The notes beneath the pieces were generated by a model, which was not told the origin of the DNA, made no database searches, and was given only the letters and a program-made list of their open reading frames with translations. A program made the position numbers and the translations under genes. This document shows positions 1 through 8,658 of a stretch of 45,434 nt of DNA, piece by piece (position 1 is the stretch's first letter; each line of letters starts with the position of its first letter). Location: positions 1 to 45,434 of the forward strand of contig CAMHDT010000004.1 of the NCBI GenBank assembly GCA_946183985.1. Reading direction: 5' to 3'. The stretch comes from an uncultured Prevotella sp. (GTDB taxonomy: Bacteria > Bacteroidota > Bacteroidia > Bacteroidales > Bacteroidaceae).

Positions 1-2
1 CC

Positions 3-110
3 AAGGCTGCCGGCTTCGATGCTATCCACGACACCGTTCATGAGATGGCAAAGGACGAGGCCCGTCACGGTGCCGGTTTCGCTGGTCTGCTGAAGCGCTA
101 TTTTAAGTAA
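3..110 (+). CDS. Rubrerythrin-family protein, C-terminal fragment
   Basis: Only the last 35 codons and the TAA stop (108-110) lie in the window. The reading frame ends in MAKDEARHG and then GLLKRYFK, the usual end of the diiron four-helix domain of rubrerythrins, where E-x-x-H supplies iron ligands. Proteins of this family reduce hydrogen peroxide in anaerobes such as Bacteroides and Prevotella. No rubredoxin domain follows, so if one is present it must be at the N-terminus (reverse rubrerythrin layout), which is outside the window. The identification rests on a short tail and is moderate. Confidence 0.6.
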   Translation, partial: KAAGFDAIHDTVHEMAKDEARHGAGFAGLLKRYFK

Positions 111-163
111 TCTAGACAATCCGGATACTCTAGGCTCTCTAGAAAATCTAGTCCACTAGACAA
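111..163. repeat. 9-bp tandem repeat, unit TCTAGANNN
   Basis: Starting at the base after the rubrerythrin stop codon there are five 9-bp units beginning at 111, 120, 129, 138 and 147, and a sixth that lacks its first T at 156. The core TCTAG is kept in most units while the last three to four bases vary. Five CTAG tetramers in 48 bp is striking, since CTAG is rare in most bacterial DNA. The same kind of unit recurs in coding sequence at 27348-27428. Function unknown. Confidence 0.75.
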
Positions 164-196
164 TAATTTAGCAGGAAAGTCCGTTTTATCATTGTT

Positions 197-1552
197 ATGA
201 TAAGACGGATTTTTTCGTTTGCCGTCCTTGTGACGGCATTGGTTGCCTTTATGGCATGTTCTGATGATGACTCGTTTACTACGAGTCCTACGGCTCAACT
301 GACCTTTTCTGCCGACTCGGTGAAGATGGACACCATCTTCTCTACCGTTGGCTCACGTACCTATGACTTCTGGGTCTATAACCGTTCGCGGGCAGGAGTA
401 CGACTGAAGAGTGTCAGGCTGCAGCAAGGCAATCAGACGGGATTCCGTGTTAATGTAGACGGTTCTTATCTTGACAACAGTTTAGGCGCCATTGTCAATG
501 ACCTTGAGATAAGAAAGGGCGACAGCATCCGGGTGTTTGTTGAGTTGACAGCACCGGAGAACGGGCAAGACACGCCAATGCTTATACAGGACCGTCTGTT
601 GTTTAAACTTGAAAGCGGTGTGGAACAGGGTGTTGTTCTTCAGGGTTACTCATGGGATGCCATTGTGATGCACAACACAACGATTACTTCCGATACGGTT
701 ATTGAAAGCCAACGACCGCTTCTTGTTTACGGTGGCATCAAGGTTGACAGCACGGCAACACTTACTATCCGCAACACGACGCTTTATTTTCATGATGGAA
801 AGGGAATTGATGTCTATGGACGGCTCATCTGCGACAGCGTTACCATGCGTGGCGACCGGCTTGACCACATGTTCGACTATCTGCCATACGACCGTGTGAG
901 CGGACAGTGGGGGAGTGACGGTGGTGTCGTCTTCCATCCTTCCTCCAACAATAATATATTGTGCCGTACGGAGATACGTAATGCCGGCATGGCAGGTGTG
1001 ATGTGTCTCTCTGATACTTGCGACACCACGAGCATACAGGTGCTGATGGAGAAATGTGTCATCCACAACTGCAAAGGCTATGGTCTGCAGAGTGCCAATG
1101 CCTGTGTGAGCCTGCACGACTGTCAGATCTCCAACACAGAGTTAGACTGCATCTATATCACAGGCGGCTATGTCACGATGAATCATTGCACGCTGGCACA
1201 GTTCTATCCTTTTGTGGGTGGTCGCGGCTCAGCGTTGCGCTTCGACAATGTTCAGCCCCTGCATGGCGTTGCTTGTGATAGTTGCATCATCACCGGCTAC
1301 GATGAAGATGTGCTCACAGGCATACGGTCTGACACGACCAATAGTTTTGAATATCAGTTCTCTGCCAGCCTGCTGCGTACCCCACGCGTGGAAACGGCCG
1401 ATTCTGTTCATTTTAGCATGATAAGATGGGAAACGCCAAAAGATTCCATACAGGGCAAGCAGCATTTCCGCCTTGTCGATGAGCAGAACCTGCGCTATGA
1501 CTTCCACCTCGACTCCCTCTCTACAGCCATAGGATTGGGCTGTTATTATTAG
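197..1552 (+). CDS. Lipoprotein with likely right-handed beta-helix fold
   Basis: A 451-residue exported lipoprotein. Residues 1-20 form a signal peptide with Arg residues, a hydrophobic core and a lipobox ending FMAC, so Cys21 is probably lipidated. The acidic stretch CSDDDS directly after the lipid Cys resembles the Bacteroidetes surface-export signal for lipoproteins, suggesting it may face outward. From about residue 160 the chain has short repeating hydrophobic segments with Asn, Cys and Thr at turns (for example around NNNILC, CVIHNCKGYG and CVSLHDCQISN), typical of parallel beta-helix proteins of the pectate-lyase-like type. I see no catalytic motif that fixes a substrate. Its TAG stop interlocks with the stop of the convergent cdd gene. 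Confidence 0.75.
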   Translation: MIRRIFSFAVLVTALVAFMACSDDDSFTTSPTAQLTFSADSVKMDTIFSTVGSRTYDFWVYNRSRAGVRLKSVRLQQGNQTGFRVNVDGSYLDNSLGAIVNDLEIRKGDSIRVFVELTAPENGQDTPMLIQDRLLFKLESGVEQGVVLQGYSWDAIVMHNTTITSDTVIESQRPLLVYGGIKVDSTATLTIRNTTLYFHDGKGIDVYGRLICDSVTMRGDRLDHMFDYLPYDRVSGQWGSDGGVVFHPSSNNNILCRTEIRNAGMAGVMCLSDTCDTTSIQVLMEKCVIHNCKGYGLQSANACVSLHDCQISNTELDCIYITGGYVTMNHCTLAQFYPFVGGRGSALRFDNVQPLHGVACDSCIITGYDEDVLTGIRSDTTNSFEYQFSASLLRTPRVETADSVHFSMIRWETPKDSIQGKQHFRLVDEQNLRYDFHLDSLSTAIGLGCYY

Positions 1553-2022
1553 AACTCCGTAAACGACAGAGGCATCAGATGGCGAATGCCATCGATGGCA
1601 TAGATGCAATTGCGACCGTAGAGAAGTATGCGCAATGGCTTGCCGAAGCGTGTCTCGGTTTCTATCATCACCTGACGGCAAGTGCCACATGGACTGACGG
1701 GGGTGGCTGTCAGTTCGCCGCTAGGCTCACGTGCTGCTATGGCAATCTTTTCTACCGCCACCTCTGGATATTGGGCTCCTGCGGCGAAGATGGCTGAGCG
1801 TTCAGCACAGAGACCGGCGGGGAAAGCAGCGTTTTCCTGGTTGCAGCCAGGAAGAACGACGCCATTCTCCAGTTGGATGGCGGCTCCCACATGGAAATGG
1901 GAATACTTCGCATAACTGTTGTTTGTCGACTCGATGGCCTTTGTCACCAGGAACTGCTCGTCGCTGGGGAGCTCTTCCATCTGATACTCAGTGATGATTG
2001 GCTTTAGATTAAGTTGTTTCAT
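1549..2022 (-). CDS. cdd: Cytidine deaminase
   Basis: 157 residues. Cytidine deaminase hydrolyses cytidine and deoxycytidine to uridine and deoxyuridine for pyrimidine salvage. The zinc site is complete: CAERS gives Cys72 and the proton-shuttling Glu74, and PCGTCRQ gives Cys112 and Cys115. The substrate-binding stretch GCNQENAAFPAG is at 59-70 and HVGAA at 44-48. The size is slightly above the usual 130-140 residues because of an N-terminal extension of about 15 residues. The ATG overlaps the end of uvrA by four bases, so the two genes are probably translationally coupled. The gene converges on the lipoprotein gene, with a four-base overlap of stop codons. Confidence 0.95.
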   Translation of the reverse strand: MKQLNLKPIITEYQMEELPSDEQFLVTKAIESTNNSYAKYSHFHVGAAIQLENGVVLPGCNQENAAFPAGLCAERSAIFAAGAQYPEVAVEKIAIAAREPSGELTATPVSPCGTCRQVMIETETRFGKPLRILLYGRNCIYAIDGIRHLMPLSFTEF

Positions 2023-4850
2023 ATCTTCTGTTTTAGGTATTTTCCTGTTATACTGTCTTTACATTTCACAATTTCTTCCGGTGTTCCGGCAATGACAAGG
2101 TTGCCGCCTTTGTCTCCTCCATCAGGACCAAGGTCGATAATATGGTCGGCCAGTTTCACAACATCCAGGTTGTGCTCAATGACAAGCACCGTGTGGCCTC
2201 TTACAATCAGGGCATTAAGGGCTTCCATAAGCCGTTTGATGTCATGGAAATGCAGACCTGTGGTAGGTTCGTCGAAGATGAACAGCGTGGGCTCTTGTCT
2301 TTCCTGCCCGATGAAGTATGCCAGTTTCACGCGCTGGTTCTCACCACCCGACAATGTACTGGAGTTCTGGCCTAACTTGATATAGCCCAATCCCACATCT
2401 TCAAGTGGCTTCAAGCGGTTTACAATGGTCTTTTGCCCTTCATTTCCAAAGAACTCTATAGCCTCGGATATGGTCATGTTCAAGACATCGTCAATGTTCT
2501 TCCCCTTGAACCTTACATCAAGAATGTCGTGCTTGAAACGCTTTCCATGACAGGCTTCGCACTCAAGCACCAAGTCGGCCATGAACTGCATTTCTACAGT
2601 AATGGTACCTGCGCCCTTACATTCATCGCATCGGCCACCGTCGGTATTAAACGAGAAATACTGCGGCGTGAATCCCATTTGCTGTGCCAATGGCTGCTCG
2701 GCAAAAAGGTCGCGGATGGCATCATAGGCTTTCACGTATGTGGCAGGATTAGAGCGTGAACTCTTGCCAATGGGATTCTGGTCGACAAACTCAACACGCT
2801 TGATGGCCTCTATATCGCCTGCTAATTTGCTGAATTCTCCAGGCGCATCGCATACATCGCCGAGGCGTCGTTTGAGGGCAGGGTAGAGGATACCCTTGAT
2901 AAGGCTTGACTTGCCTGAGCCGGAGACACCCGTTACGACGGTGAGCACATTGAGAGGGATGCGAACATTGATTCCGCGAAGATTGTTCATGCGTGCTCCG
3001 CATATTTCTATATGCCTGTTCCATGGCCGGCGCGTACTGGGGACGGGTATCGTCTCTTCACCCGACAGGTATCGCAAGGTGTAAGAAGGTTTGTTGTTGC
3101 CTTGTTTTTTATCTGGTTTAGCGGCATTCGCTGTATTACCAGTCGTTCCTTCAATGGAGCCGGCATATACAATCTCGCCGCCAAGACGGCCGGCATCGGG
3201 GCCTACATCGATAAGGTAGTCGGCAGCGCGGATGATCTCCTCGTCATGCTCCACCACCACAACGGTATTTCCCAGATGCTGCAATTCGCGCAAGACATGA
3301 ATCAGACGGTCGGTGTCGCGTGAGTGCAGACCTATACTGGGCTCATCGAGAATGTAGAGCGAGCCCACCAGGCTGGAACCAAGCGAGGTACACAGGTTGA
3401 TGCGCTGGCTTTCGCCGCCGGAAAGACTGTTGGAAAGACGGTTGAGTGTCAGATAGCCGAGCCCCACATCGAGGAGGAACTGCAGTCGCGATTTGATCTC
3501 TGTCATCAAGCGCTTTGCTACTGCAGCATCATGTTCCGACAACTCCAGCCGCTGGAACCATTCATTCAGACGCACCACAGGCATCTGCACCAGGTCGGTG
3601 ATGCTGCGGCCACCCACCTTCACGTATTCTGCCTCTGGCTTCAGCCGGGTTCCATGACAAACAGGACATAATGTCTTTCCCCGATAACGGCTTAGCATGA
3701 CCCGGTACTGAATCTTATACTGGTTTTCTTTGACCATCTGGAAGAAGGCATCTATACAGGGTTTCTCTTTCGCCTTCGCATCAGAGGGCAGACCGTGCCA
3801 CAGCCAGTCTTTCTGTTGCTGTGTCAGGTTGTAATAAGGCTCGAAGATGGGGAAATCGTCGTTGGCAGCATGACGGATGAACCAGTTTTTCCATTCGCCC
3901 ATTTTCTCTCCATGCCAGCACACCACGCAGCCATCGTAGACAGAAAGTCCGGTATCTGGTATGACCAGATGCTCGTCAATGCCGATGACGCTGCCGAAGC
4001 CTTGGCATTCGGGACAGGCACCTGCCGGCGAGTTGAATGAAAACATCTGGTCGGAGGGCTCTTCAAAGGTCATGCCGTCGGCTTCGAAGCGCGTGCTGAA
4101 GTCGTAGGTGATGCCAGATGGCAGTACCATGAGCCGCATCTCGCCATGACCTTCGTAGAGTGCCGTTTCCGTAGAGTCGACCAACCGCGCTATCGTTTCT
4201 TTGTTGTCGGCCGATGCCAGGCGGTCTATCACAAGATAGATGTCATGCTCTTGAGCGGAACCAGAGAGACTTGGCAGATACTCTTCTATGTGCTGCAACG
4301 TGCCATCGGCATAGATGCGGCTATAGCCCTGCAAGAGGCATGCCTTCAACTGTTGCTCGGCGGTTCTGCCTTCGGCCACTTTCAGCGGTGCCAGCACCAT
4401 GAACTTTGTGCCCGACGAGAACTCGAGCATCTTCTGCACCACATCTTCCGGCGAATGGCGTTTCACTTCCTCACCGCTGATGGGCGAAAACGTATGCCCG
4501 ATGCGTGCATAGAGCAGCCGCATATATTCGTAGATCTCTGTCGACGTGCCAACGGTGCTGCGCGGATTGCGTGCAATCACCTTCTGCTCAATGGCAATGG
4601 CAGGCGGAATGCCTCGGATAAAGTCGCATTCCGGCTTGTTCATCCTGCCCAGGAATTGTCGGGCGTAACTCGAAAGACTCTCAACATAGCGGCGTTGCCC
4701 CTCGGCATAGAGGGTGTCGAAAGCCAACGATGACTTACCACTGCCCGACACGCCTGCAATGACAACAAACTGGTTACGAGGGATGCGCACGTCAACATTT
4801 TTCAGATTGTTGACACGCGCACCCTTTACCTCTATATATTCTTGAGCCAT
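2019..4850 (-). CDS. uvrA: Excinuclease ABC subunit A
   Basis: 943 residues, close to the family length of about 940. UvrA is the damage-sensing ATPase of nucleotide excision repair and loads UvrB (encoded at 21411-23426) onto lesions. Two ABC modules are complete: Walker A GVSGSGKSS occurs at 33-41 and again in the second half, with signatures NSLSGGESQR and STLSGGENQR. The C-terminal zinc module is intact, with GRCDECKGAG and later ECEACHGKRF. In the first zinc module the N-terminal CxxC is absent: FSTRFEADGMTFEEPSDQMFS (segment just before FNSPAGACPEC) has no Cys where most UvrA proteins have a pair. It lies 42 bp downstream of pepD and overlaps cdd, so pepD-uvrA-cdd is a likely operon. 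Confidence 0.93.
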   Translation of the reverse strand: MAQEYIEVKGARVNNLKNVDVRIPRNQFVVIAGVSGSGKSSLAFDTLYAEGQRRYVESLSSYARQFLGRMNKPECDFIRGIPPAIAIEQKVIARNPRSTVGTSTEIYEYMRLLYARIGHTFSPISGEEVKRHSPEDVVQKMLEFSSGTKFMVLAPLKVAEGRTAEQQLKACLLQGYSRIYADGTLQHIEEYLPSLSGSAQEHDIYLVIDRLASADNKETIARLVDSTETALYEGHGEMRLMVLPSGITYDFSTRFEADGMTFEEPSDQMFSFNSPAGACPECQGFGSVIGIDEHLVIPDTGLSVYDGCVVCWHGEKMGEWKNWFIRHAANDDFPIFEPYYNLTQQQKDWLWHGLPSDAKAKEKPCIDAFFQMVKENQYKIQYRVMLSRYRGKTLCPVCHGTRLKPEAEYVKVGGRSITDLVQMPVVRLNEWFQRLELSEHDAAVAKRLMTEIKSRLQFLLDVGLGYLTLNRLSNSLSGGESQRINLCTSLGSSLVGSLYILDEPSIGLHSRDTDRLIHVLRELQHLGNTVVVVEHDEEIIRAADYLIDVGPDAGRLGGEIVYAGSIEGTTGNTANAAKPDKKQGNNKPSYTLRYLSGEETIPVPSTRRPWNRHIEICGARMNNLRGINVRIPLNVLTVVTGVSGSGKSSLIKGILYPALKRRLGDVCDAPGEFSKLAGDIEAIKRVEFVDQNPIGKSSRSNPATYVKAYDAIRDLFAEQPLAQQMGFTPQYFSFNTDGGRCDECKGAGTITVEMQFMADLVLECEACHGKRFKHDILDVRFKGKNIDDVLNMTISEAIEFFGNEGQKTIVNRLKPLEDVGLGYIKLGQNSSTLSGGENQRVKLAYFIGQERQEPTLFIFDEPTTGLHFHDIKRLMEALNALIVRGHTVLVIEHNLDVVKLADHIIDLGPDGGDKGGNLVIAGTPEEIVKCKDSITGKYLKQKI

Positions 4851-4892
4851 TTCCTCTTCTTGTCTTTTTGTCTTCTCGTTTTCCCGTCTTCT

Positions 4893-6344
4893 TTATAGTT
4901 TCCTCAGCACGAGCAGCAGGTGATTCCACACCATTTCAACGGTGGGAATGTAAAGACGCTCGTCGGGTGTATGCACATCGCGCAAAGTGGGACCAAACGA
5001 TACCATGTCGAGGTTGGGATAGCGTTCCGAGAACAGACCGCACTCCAAGCCTGCGTGAATGCCGCGCACTACTGGCTCACGGCCAAACAGTTCCTTGTAG
5101 GCATCAACCACGGCGTCGCGCAAGTGGCTCTCTGCCTTCATCTTCCATGCAGGATATCCGTCGCTACTGTGTGCTTCGGCCCCGGCCAGTTGGAATGTGG
5201 CAACGATGGTGGCGCACATATTGTCGAGATTCGACATGACATTGGAGCGTTGCGACGAGAGGATGTTGATTTCTGTTTCTGACGAGTGGATGGCAGCAAT
5301 GTTCGACGAAGTCTCTACCATTCCGTTCAGTTCCGGGTCTTGGCAAATGGCATAGATACCATTGTCGACAGCCTGGATGGCCCACACAAAGTTTCGTGCA
5401 ACTTGGGCGTCGATCACCAATTCGCGGTCGGTGCTCTCCATGGTCCATACCATCTGCTTGTCGGTGACATGGAACTCATCTTCCACCTGTGCCGAGAAAA
5501 TGTTCCAGTCGGCCTTCACGTTCTCTTTCAGTTCATTGGGAACGGCAATGACAAACATGCCGTCGCGAGGAATGGCGTTGTGCAATTTGCCCGAGTGGAA
5601 CTGGGCCAGACGCACGCCTTCATAGCGGTTCATGGTCTGGAAGAGGAATCGTCCAAGAATCTTAATGGCGTTGGCACGCTTCTTGTTGATGTCGTCGCCA
5701 GAGTGGCCGCCGGTAAGTCCCTTTAACTGTGCACGCAGGAAGAACGCGTCGGCAGGGGCCTCCTCACGGGTGAAGGTGAACTTGGCCTGCGTATTCCGGC
5801 CACCGGCACACGACACAAATATCTCGCCCTCGTCCTCAGAATCCAGGTTGATCAGGTAGTCGCCCGTCATGAAGCCGGCCTTCATGCCTTCTGCACCAGT
5901 CAGTCCCGTCTCTTCATCGCGTGTGAAGACACATTCCAGCGGACCGTGCTCAATATCATCGGCCTCAAGGATGGCCAGTTCGATGGCGCAGCCAATGCCG
6001 TCGTCGGCACCCAGGGTTGTTCCCTTGGCTTTCAGCCATTCACCGTCGACGAATGTCTGTATGGCATCCTTGTCGAAGTCAAAGTCAATATCAACCAGTT
6101 TGTCGCACACCATGTCCATATGGCTTTGCAGAATCACCGTCTTTCTGTTCTCATAGCCTTTCGTTGCCGGTTTGCGAATCAGCACATTGCCAGTCTCATC
6201 TACAATGGTCTGCAAATGATGGCTTTCTCCCCATTCCTGGAGGTATTTAATCATCTTTTCCTCGCGCTTCGAAGGACGTGGGATTTGGTTAATCTTGGCA
6301 AACTGCTCGAATACCGAAGCAGGTTTTAGGTCACTTTTATTCAT
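4893..6344 (-). CDS. pepD: Aminoacyl-histidine dipeptidase (M20C peptidase)
   Basis: 483 residues from the ATG at 6344, matching the usual 480-490 of PepD. A longer in-frame reading to 6518 exists, but it crosses the promoter boxes and adds a low-quality hydrophobic stretch, so the start MNKSDLKPASVFEQF was chosen. PepD hydrolyses Xaa-His and related dipeptides in the cytoplasm. M20 metal-site motifs are visible: SHMDMV (His75, Asp77), LGADDG (Asp114/115), the catalytic pair in RDEETG (Glu144, Glu145), NLDSEDEG, GGHSGDDI in the dimer domain and a C-terminal VHTPDE. The leader of about 45-50 nt starts at the minus-strand promoter at 6398-6405. It is first in a likely pepD-uvrA-cdd operon. Confidence 0.92.
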   Translation of the reverse strand: MNKSDLKPASVFEQFAKINQIPRPSKREEKMIKYLQEWGESHHLQTIVDETGNVLIRKPATKGYENRKTVILQSHMDMVCDKLVDIDFDFDKDAIQTFVDGEWLKAKGTTLGADDGIGCAIELAILEADDIEHGPLECVFTRDEETGLTGAEGMKAGFMTGDYLINLDSEDEGEIFVSCAGGRNTQAKFTFTREEAPADAFFLRAQLKGLTGGHSGDDINKKRANAIKILGRFLFQTMNRYEGVRLAQFHSGKLHNAIPRDGMFVIAVPNELKENVKADWNIFSAQVEDEFHVTDKQMVWTMESTDRELVIDAQVARNFVWAIQAVDNGIYAICQDPELNGMVETSSNIAAIHSSETEINILSSQRSNVMSNLDNMCATIVATFQLAGAEAHSSDGYPAWKMKAESHLRDAVVDAYKELFGREPVVRGIHAGLECGLFSERYPNLDMVSFGPTLRDVHTPDERLYIPTVEMVWNHLLLVLRKL

Positions 6345-6383
6345 TTTTAATGTTTTAATGTTTAATGTTTGATATTTAATTAT

Positions 6384-6405
6384 TATCTTTGCACCCGCAA
6401 AATTA
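6384..6405. promoter_or_regulatory. Overlapping divergent promoter pair
   Basis: TATCTTTG on the plus strand (6384-6391) and TAATTTTG on the minus strand (plus-strand bases 6398-6405) are both matches to the Bacteroidetes -7 box TAnnTTTG. They face apart with only six bases between them, serving the operon starting at 6412 and pepD. Clear -33 TTTG boxes at the standard distance are not seen for either. Confidence 0.7.
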
Positions 6406-6411
6406 CAAAAA

Positions 6412-6624
6412 ATGATTGAAATAATCGCAATAAGCACGTTAATAATTGCTATCTCGATGGCATTTTTGTGCATAAAATTGGTTTTCCGCAAAGATGGCCG
6501 CTTCTCATCGCAGCACATTCACGATTCCAGGGCCATGCGAGAGCGCGGCATCCATTGCGTGATGGATCAGGATTGCGAGCAGCGCCGAAAGAGCCGTTTG
6601 GCGGTAAATGAAATCAACGGTTAG
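6412..6624 (+). CDS. Small single-span membrane protein, unknown function
   Basis: 70 residues. Residues 2-24 form one hydrophobic segment (IEIIAISTLIIAISMAFLCIKL), followed by a basic, polar tail with SSQHIHDSRAMRERGIHC and a Cys-containing MDQDCEQRR. As far as I recall, small proteins with this layout (one membrane helix, then a His- and Cys-containing motif) are conserved in Bacteroidales without an assigned function. It is the first gene after the divergent promoter and is 30 bp upstream of the OmpH-like gene, so it probably heads the operon that continues to feoAB. The two Cys residues in the soluble tail could be redox or metal ligands, which is only a guess. Confidence 0.65.
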   Translation: MIEIIAISTLIIAISMAFLCIKLVFRKDGRFSSQHIHDSRAMRERGIHCVMDQDCEQRRKSRLAVNEING

Positions 6625-6654
6625 AAAAAATGATAACTTAATCAATAACAGAAA

Positions 6655-7263
6655 ATGAAAAAGAACTTATTCCGTGCAATTGCACTTCTGGCTGTGGCCG
6701 GACTCATCAACGCTTGTAACAACTCCGCACCTCAGATGGACGAGGCATCGGTTACTGACGAATCGGCCGACGGCATGAAAATTGCCTATATCGTCATCGA
6801 CAGCCTCACCTCGCAGTATGAATATGCCAAGGAGATGTCGATTGAACTGGAGAAGAAGCGCACCAATGCCGAAAACACCATCCAGAGCAAGACACAGCAG
6901 TTTGAGCGCAAGGCACAGTCATTCCAGCAGAAACTGCAGAACAACGGTTTCACCAGCCGCGAGCAGGCCGAGTCAGAGCAGGCCAGCCTGCAGCGTGAGC
7001 AGCAGAACATCATTGCCCTCCAGCAGCGCCTTGAGGCCGAACTGGCCAACGAGCAGGCCAAGTTCCTGCAGGCCTTCCAGGATAGTCTTGACCACTTCCT
7101 GACCGACTACAATAAGGACAAGAAGTTCGACATGATTATCAACAAGGCTGCCATTCTGATGGCTGGCGACCGCTTCGACATCACCGAAGAAGTGGTGAAC
7201 GGCATGAACCTCCGCTACAAGAAGGGCAGCGAGGCAGCCGCCGACTCCACACAGACCAACTAA
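6655..7263 (+). CDS. OmpH/Skp-family periplasmic chaperone-like lipoprotein
   Basis: 202 residues. A signal peptide with lipobox LINAC places the lipidated Cys at 21. After an acidic linker comes the Skp-type N-terminal strand MKIAYIVIDS (about 40-50), then a long coiled coil rich in Gln, Glu and Lys (about 57-150), then the closing strand region around KKFDMIINKAAILMAGDRFDITEEVV. This is the OmpH (Skp) domain order: two long helices forming a tentacle and a small beta core. Skp chaperones unfolded outer-membrane proteins; the lipid anchor, not present in E. coli Skp, would tether it to a membrane. It lies 18 bp before nhaD in the same operon. Confidence 0.85.
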   Translation: MKKNLFRAIALLAVAGLINACNNSAPQMDEASVTDESADGMKIAYIVIDSLTSQYEYAKEMSIELEKKRTNAENTIQSKTQQFERKAQSFQQKLQNNGFTSREQAESEQASLQREQQNIIALQQRLEAELANEQAKFLQAFQDSLDHFLTDYNKDKKFDMIINKAAILMAGDRFDITEEVVNGMNLRYKKGSEAAADSTQTN

Positions 7264-7281
7264 TCATCTCCTTCTTTACCC

Positions 7282-8655
7282 ATGACCCTGATTGTTGTAC
7301 TCCTCCTGCTGCTCAGTTATCTGCTGATAGCCACCACTCACCTCACAGGGGTGAACAAGGCAGCCATTGCCATCTTCCTGGCAGCGGCCGGTTGGGTGGT
7401 GTACATCATCTGGGGCACCGACTTTGTCATGAAGTTCCACCCTGGAGCCTATGCTGAGTTCCTCGGTGGCAGCGAATCGACGAGTCAAACCGTAAAGAAC
7501 TTCATCTACGACAGCATCTTCCTCAAGTATGTGGGGCGTGCAGCCGCCATCATGATGTATCTTCTGGCAACCATGTCGATTATTGAGATACTGAACAACA
7601 ACGGCTGCTTCGACTTTATTATAGAGTGGATTCGCACGCGCAACTCCAAGCGGTTGCTGTGGACCATCACCTTTGCCACCTTCATCCTTTCGGCCAATCT
7701 CGACAACGTGACGACAACCATCGTCATGCTGGTCATCATGCACCAGATAGTCAAGAGCCGTGCCCAGCGCATGCTGGTGGGCTCAGCCATCGTGCTGGCA
7801 GCCGTCTGCGGCGGATGCTTCACTGTGATAGGCGACCCCACGGGCCTGCTGCTATGGGGCAACGATGCCGTCACAGCCACCCAGTTCTCCTCCTACTTGG
7901 CCCTGCCGGCCCTGGTGTCATGGGTGTTGCCCACCTTGCTCATCAGCCGACAGTTGCCTGGCCGCCTTGATATAGAATGGGCCATGGCGCCCTATCGCGG
8001 CGACGACACCCGCCTTAATCGCTGGCAGCGCGTGCTCATGCTCTTTGTTGGCATCGGAGGTCTGTGGTTTGGCCCCACCTTCCTCAGCATCACCCGTCTG
8101 CCTGCCTTTCTCGGAGCCCTCGTTGTCCTGGCCGTCTTGTGGGTAGTCAACGAGGCCTTCAACCGCAAACTGATGAACGCCGACCAGATGTCGCAGCGCC
8201 GCATCCCCCGTGTTATCCAATACGAGGCCCTGCAGCAGATGCTCTTTGTCTTAGGCATTATGATGGGCATGGGCGTTATTGCAGAGACGGGCGTGCTGAC
8301 CGAGGTGGCCGACTGGATAGACTCCAACATCAACAACCTGTGGGTTGTTGGCGCCCTGCTCGGACTGTTCAGCAGCCTTGTCGATTCGTTTACAATGGCT
8401 GTGAGCGGCATCTTCCTCTACGATGTATGGACCGTGGGCGACTATGCCCAGAACGGCGCCTACTGGATGGTCATTGCCTACTGCACCGCTGTGGGCGGAT
8501 GCCTGCTCAGCGTGGGCAGCGCCAGCGGCATGGCCCTGATGAAGATGGAGCACATACACCTTGGCTGGTATTTCAAGAACATCACCTTGAAGGTGCTTGC
8601 CGGCTGGATCATAGGACTGGCACTACTTTGGGGCGAGATACTGCTGTTCTCATAA
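7282..8655 (+). CDS. nhaD: NhaD-type sodium/proton antiporter
   Basis: 457 residues, about 11-12 hydrophobic segments. The stretch FILSANLDNVTTTIVMLV (about 132-149) and the later CFTVIGDPTGLLLWGND (about 179-195) are the paired re-entrant-type motifs of the ArsB/NhaD (ion transporter) superfamily; the second corresponds to the TPIGDVTTIMLW motif of NhaD. These proteins exchange internal Na+ or Li+ for protons at the cytoplasmic membrane. A position between a Skp-like lipoprotein and FeoAB, three bases before the latter, shows an operon. Sodium versus another ion cannot be proven from sequence alone, so the substrate is inference from the motif. Confidence 0.8.
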   Translation: MTLIVVLLLLLSYLLIATTHLTGVNKAAIAIFLAAAGWVVYIIWGTDFVMKFHPGAYAEFLGGSESTSQTVKNFIYDSIFLKYVGRAAAIMMYLLATMSIIEILNNNGCFDFIIEWIRTRNSKRLLWTITFATFILSANLDNVTTTIVMLVIMHQIVKSRAQRMLVGSAIVLAAVCGGCFTVIGDPTGLLLWGNDAVTATQFSSYLALPALVSWVLPTLLISRQLPGRLDIEWAMAPYRGDDTRLNRWQRVLMLFVGIGGLWFGPTFLSITRLPAFLGALVVLAVLWVVNEAFNRKLMNADQMSQRRIPRVIQYEALQQMLFVLGIMMGMGVIAETGVLTEVADWIDSNINNLWVVGALLGLFSSLVDSFTMAVSGIFLYDVWTVGDYAQNGAYWMVIAYCTAVGGCLLSVGSASGMALMKMEHIHLGWYFKNITLKVLAGWIIGLALLWGEILLFS

Positions 8656-8658
8656 CCT

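Noticed and set aside
6345-6518. N-terminal extension of PepD
   Set aside because: It crosses two promoter boxes and adds 58 residues not found in the family's usual length.
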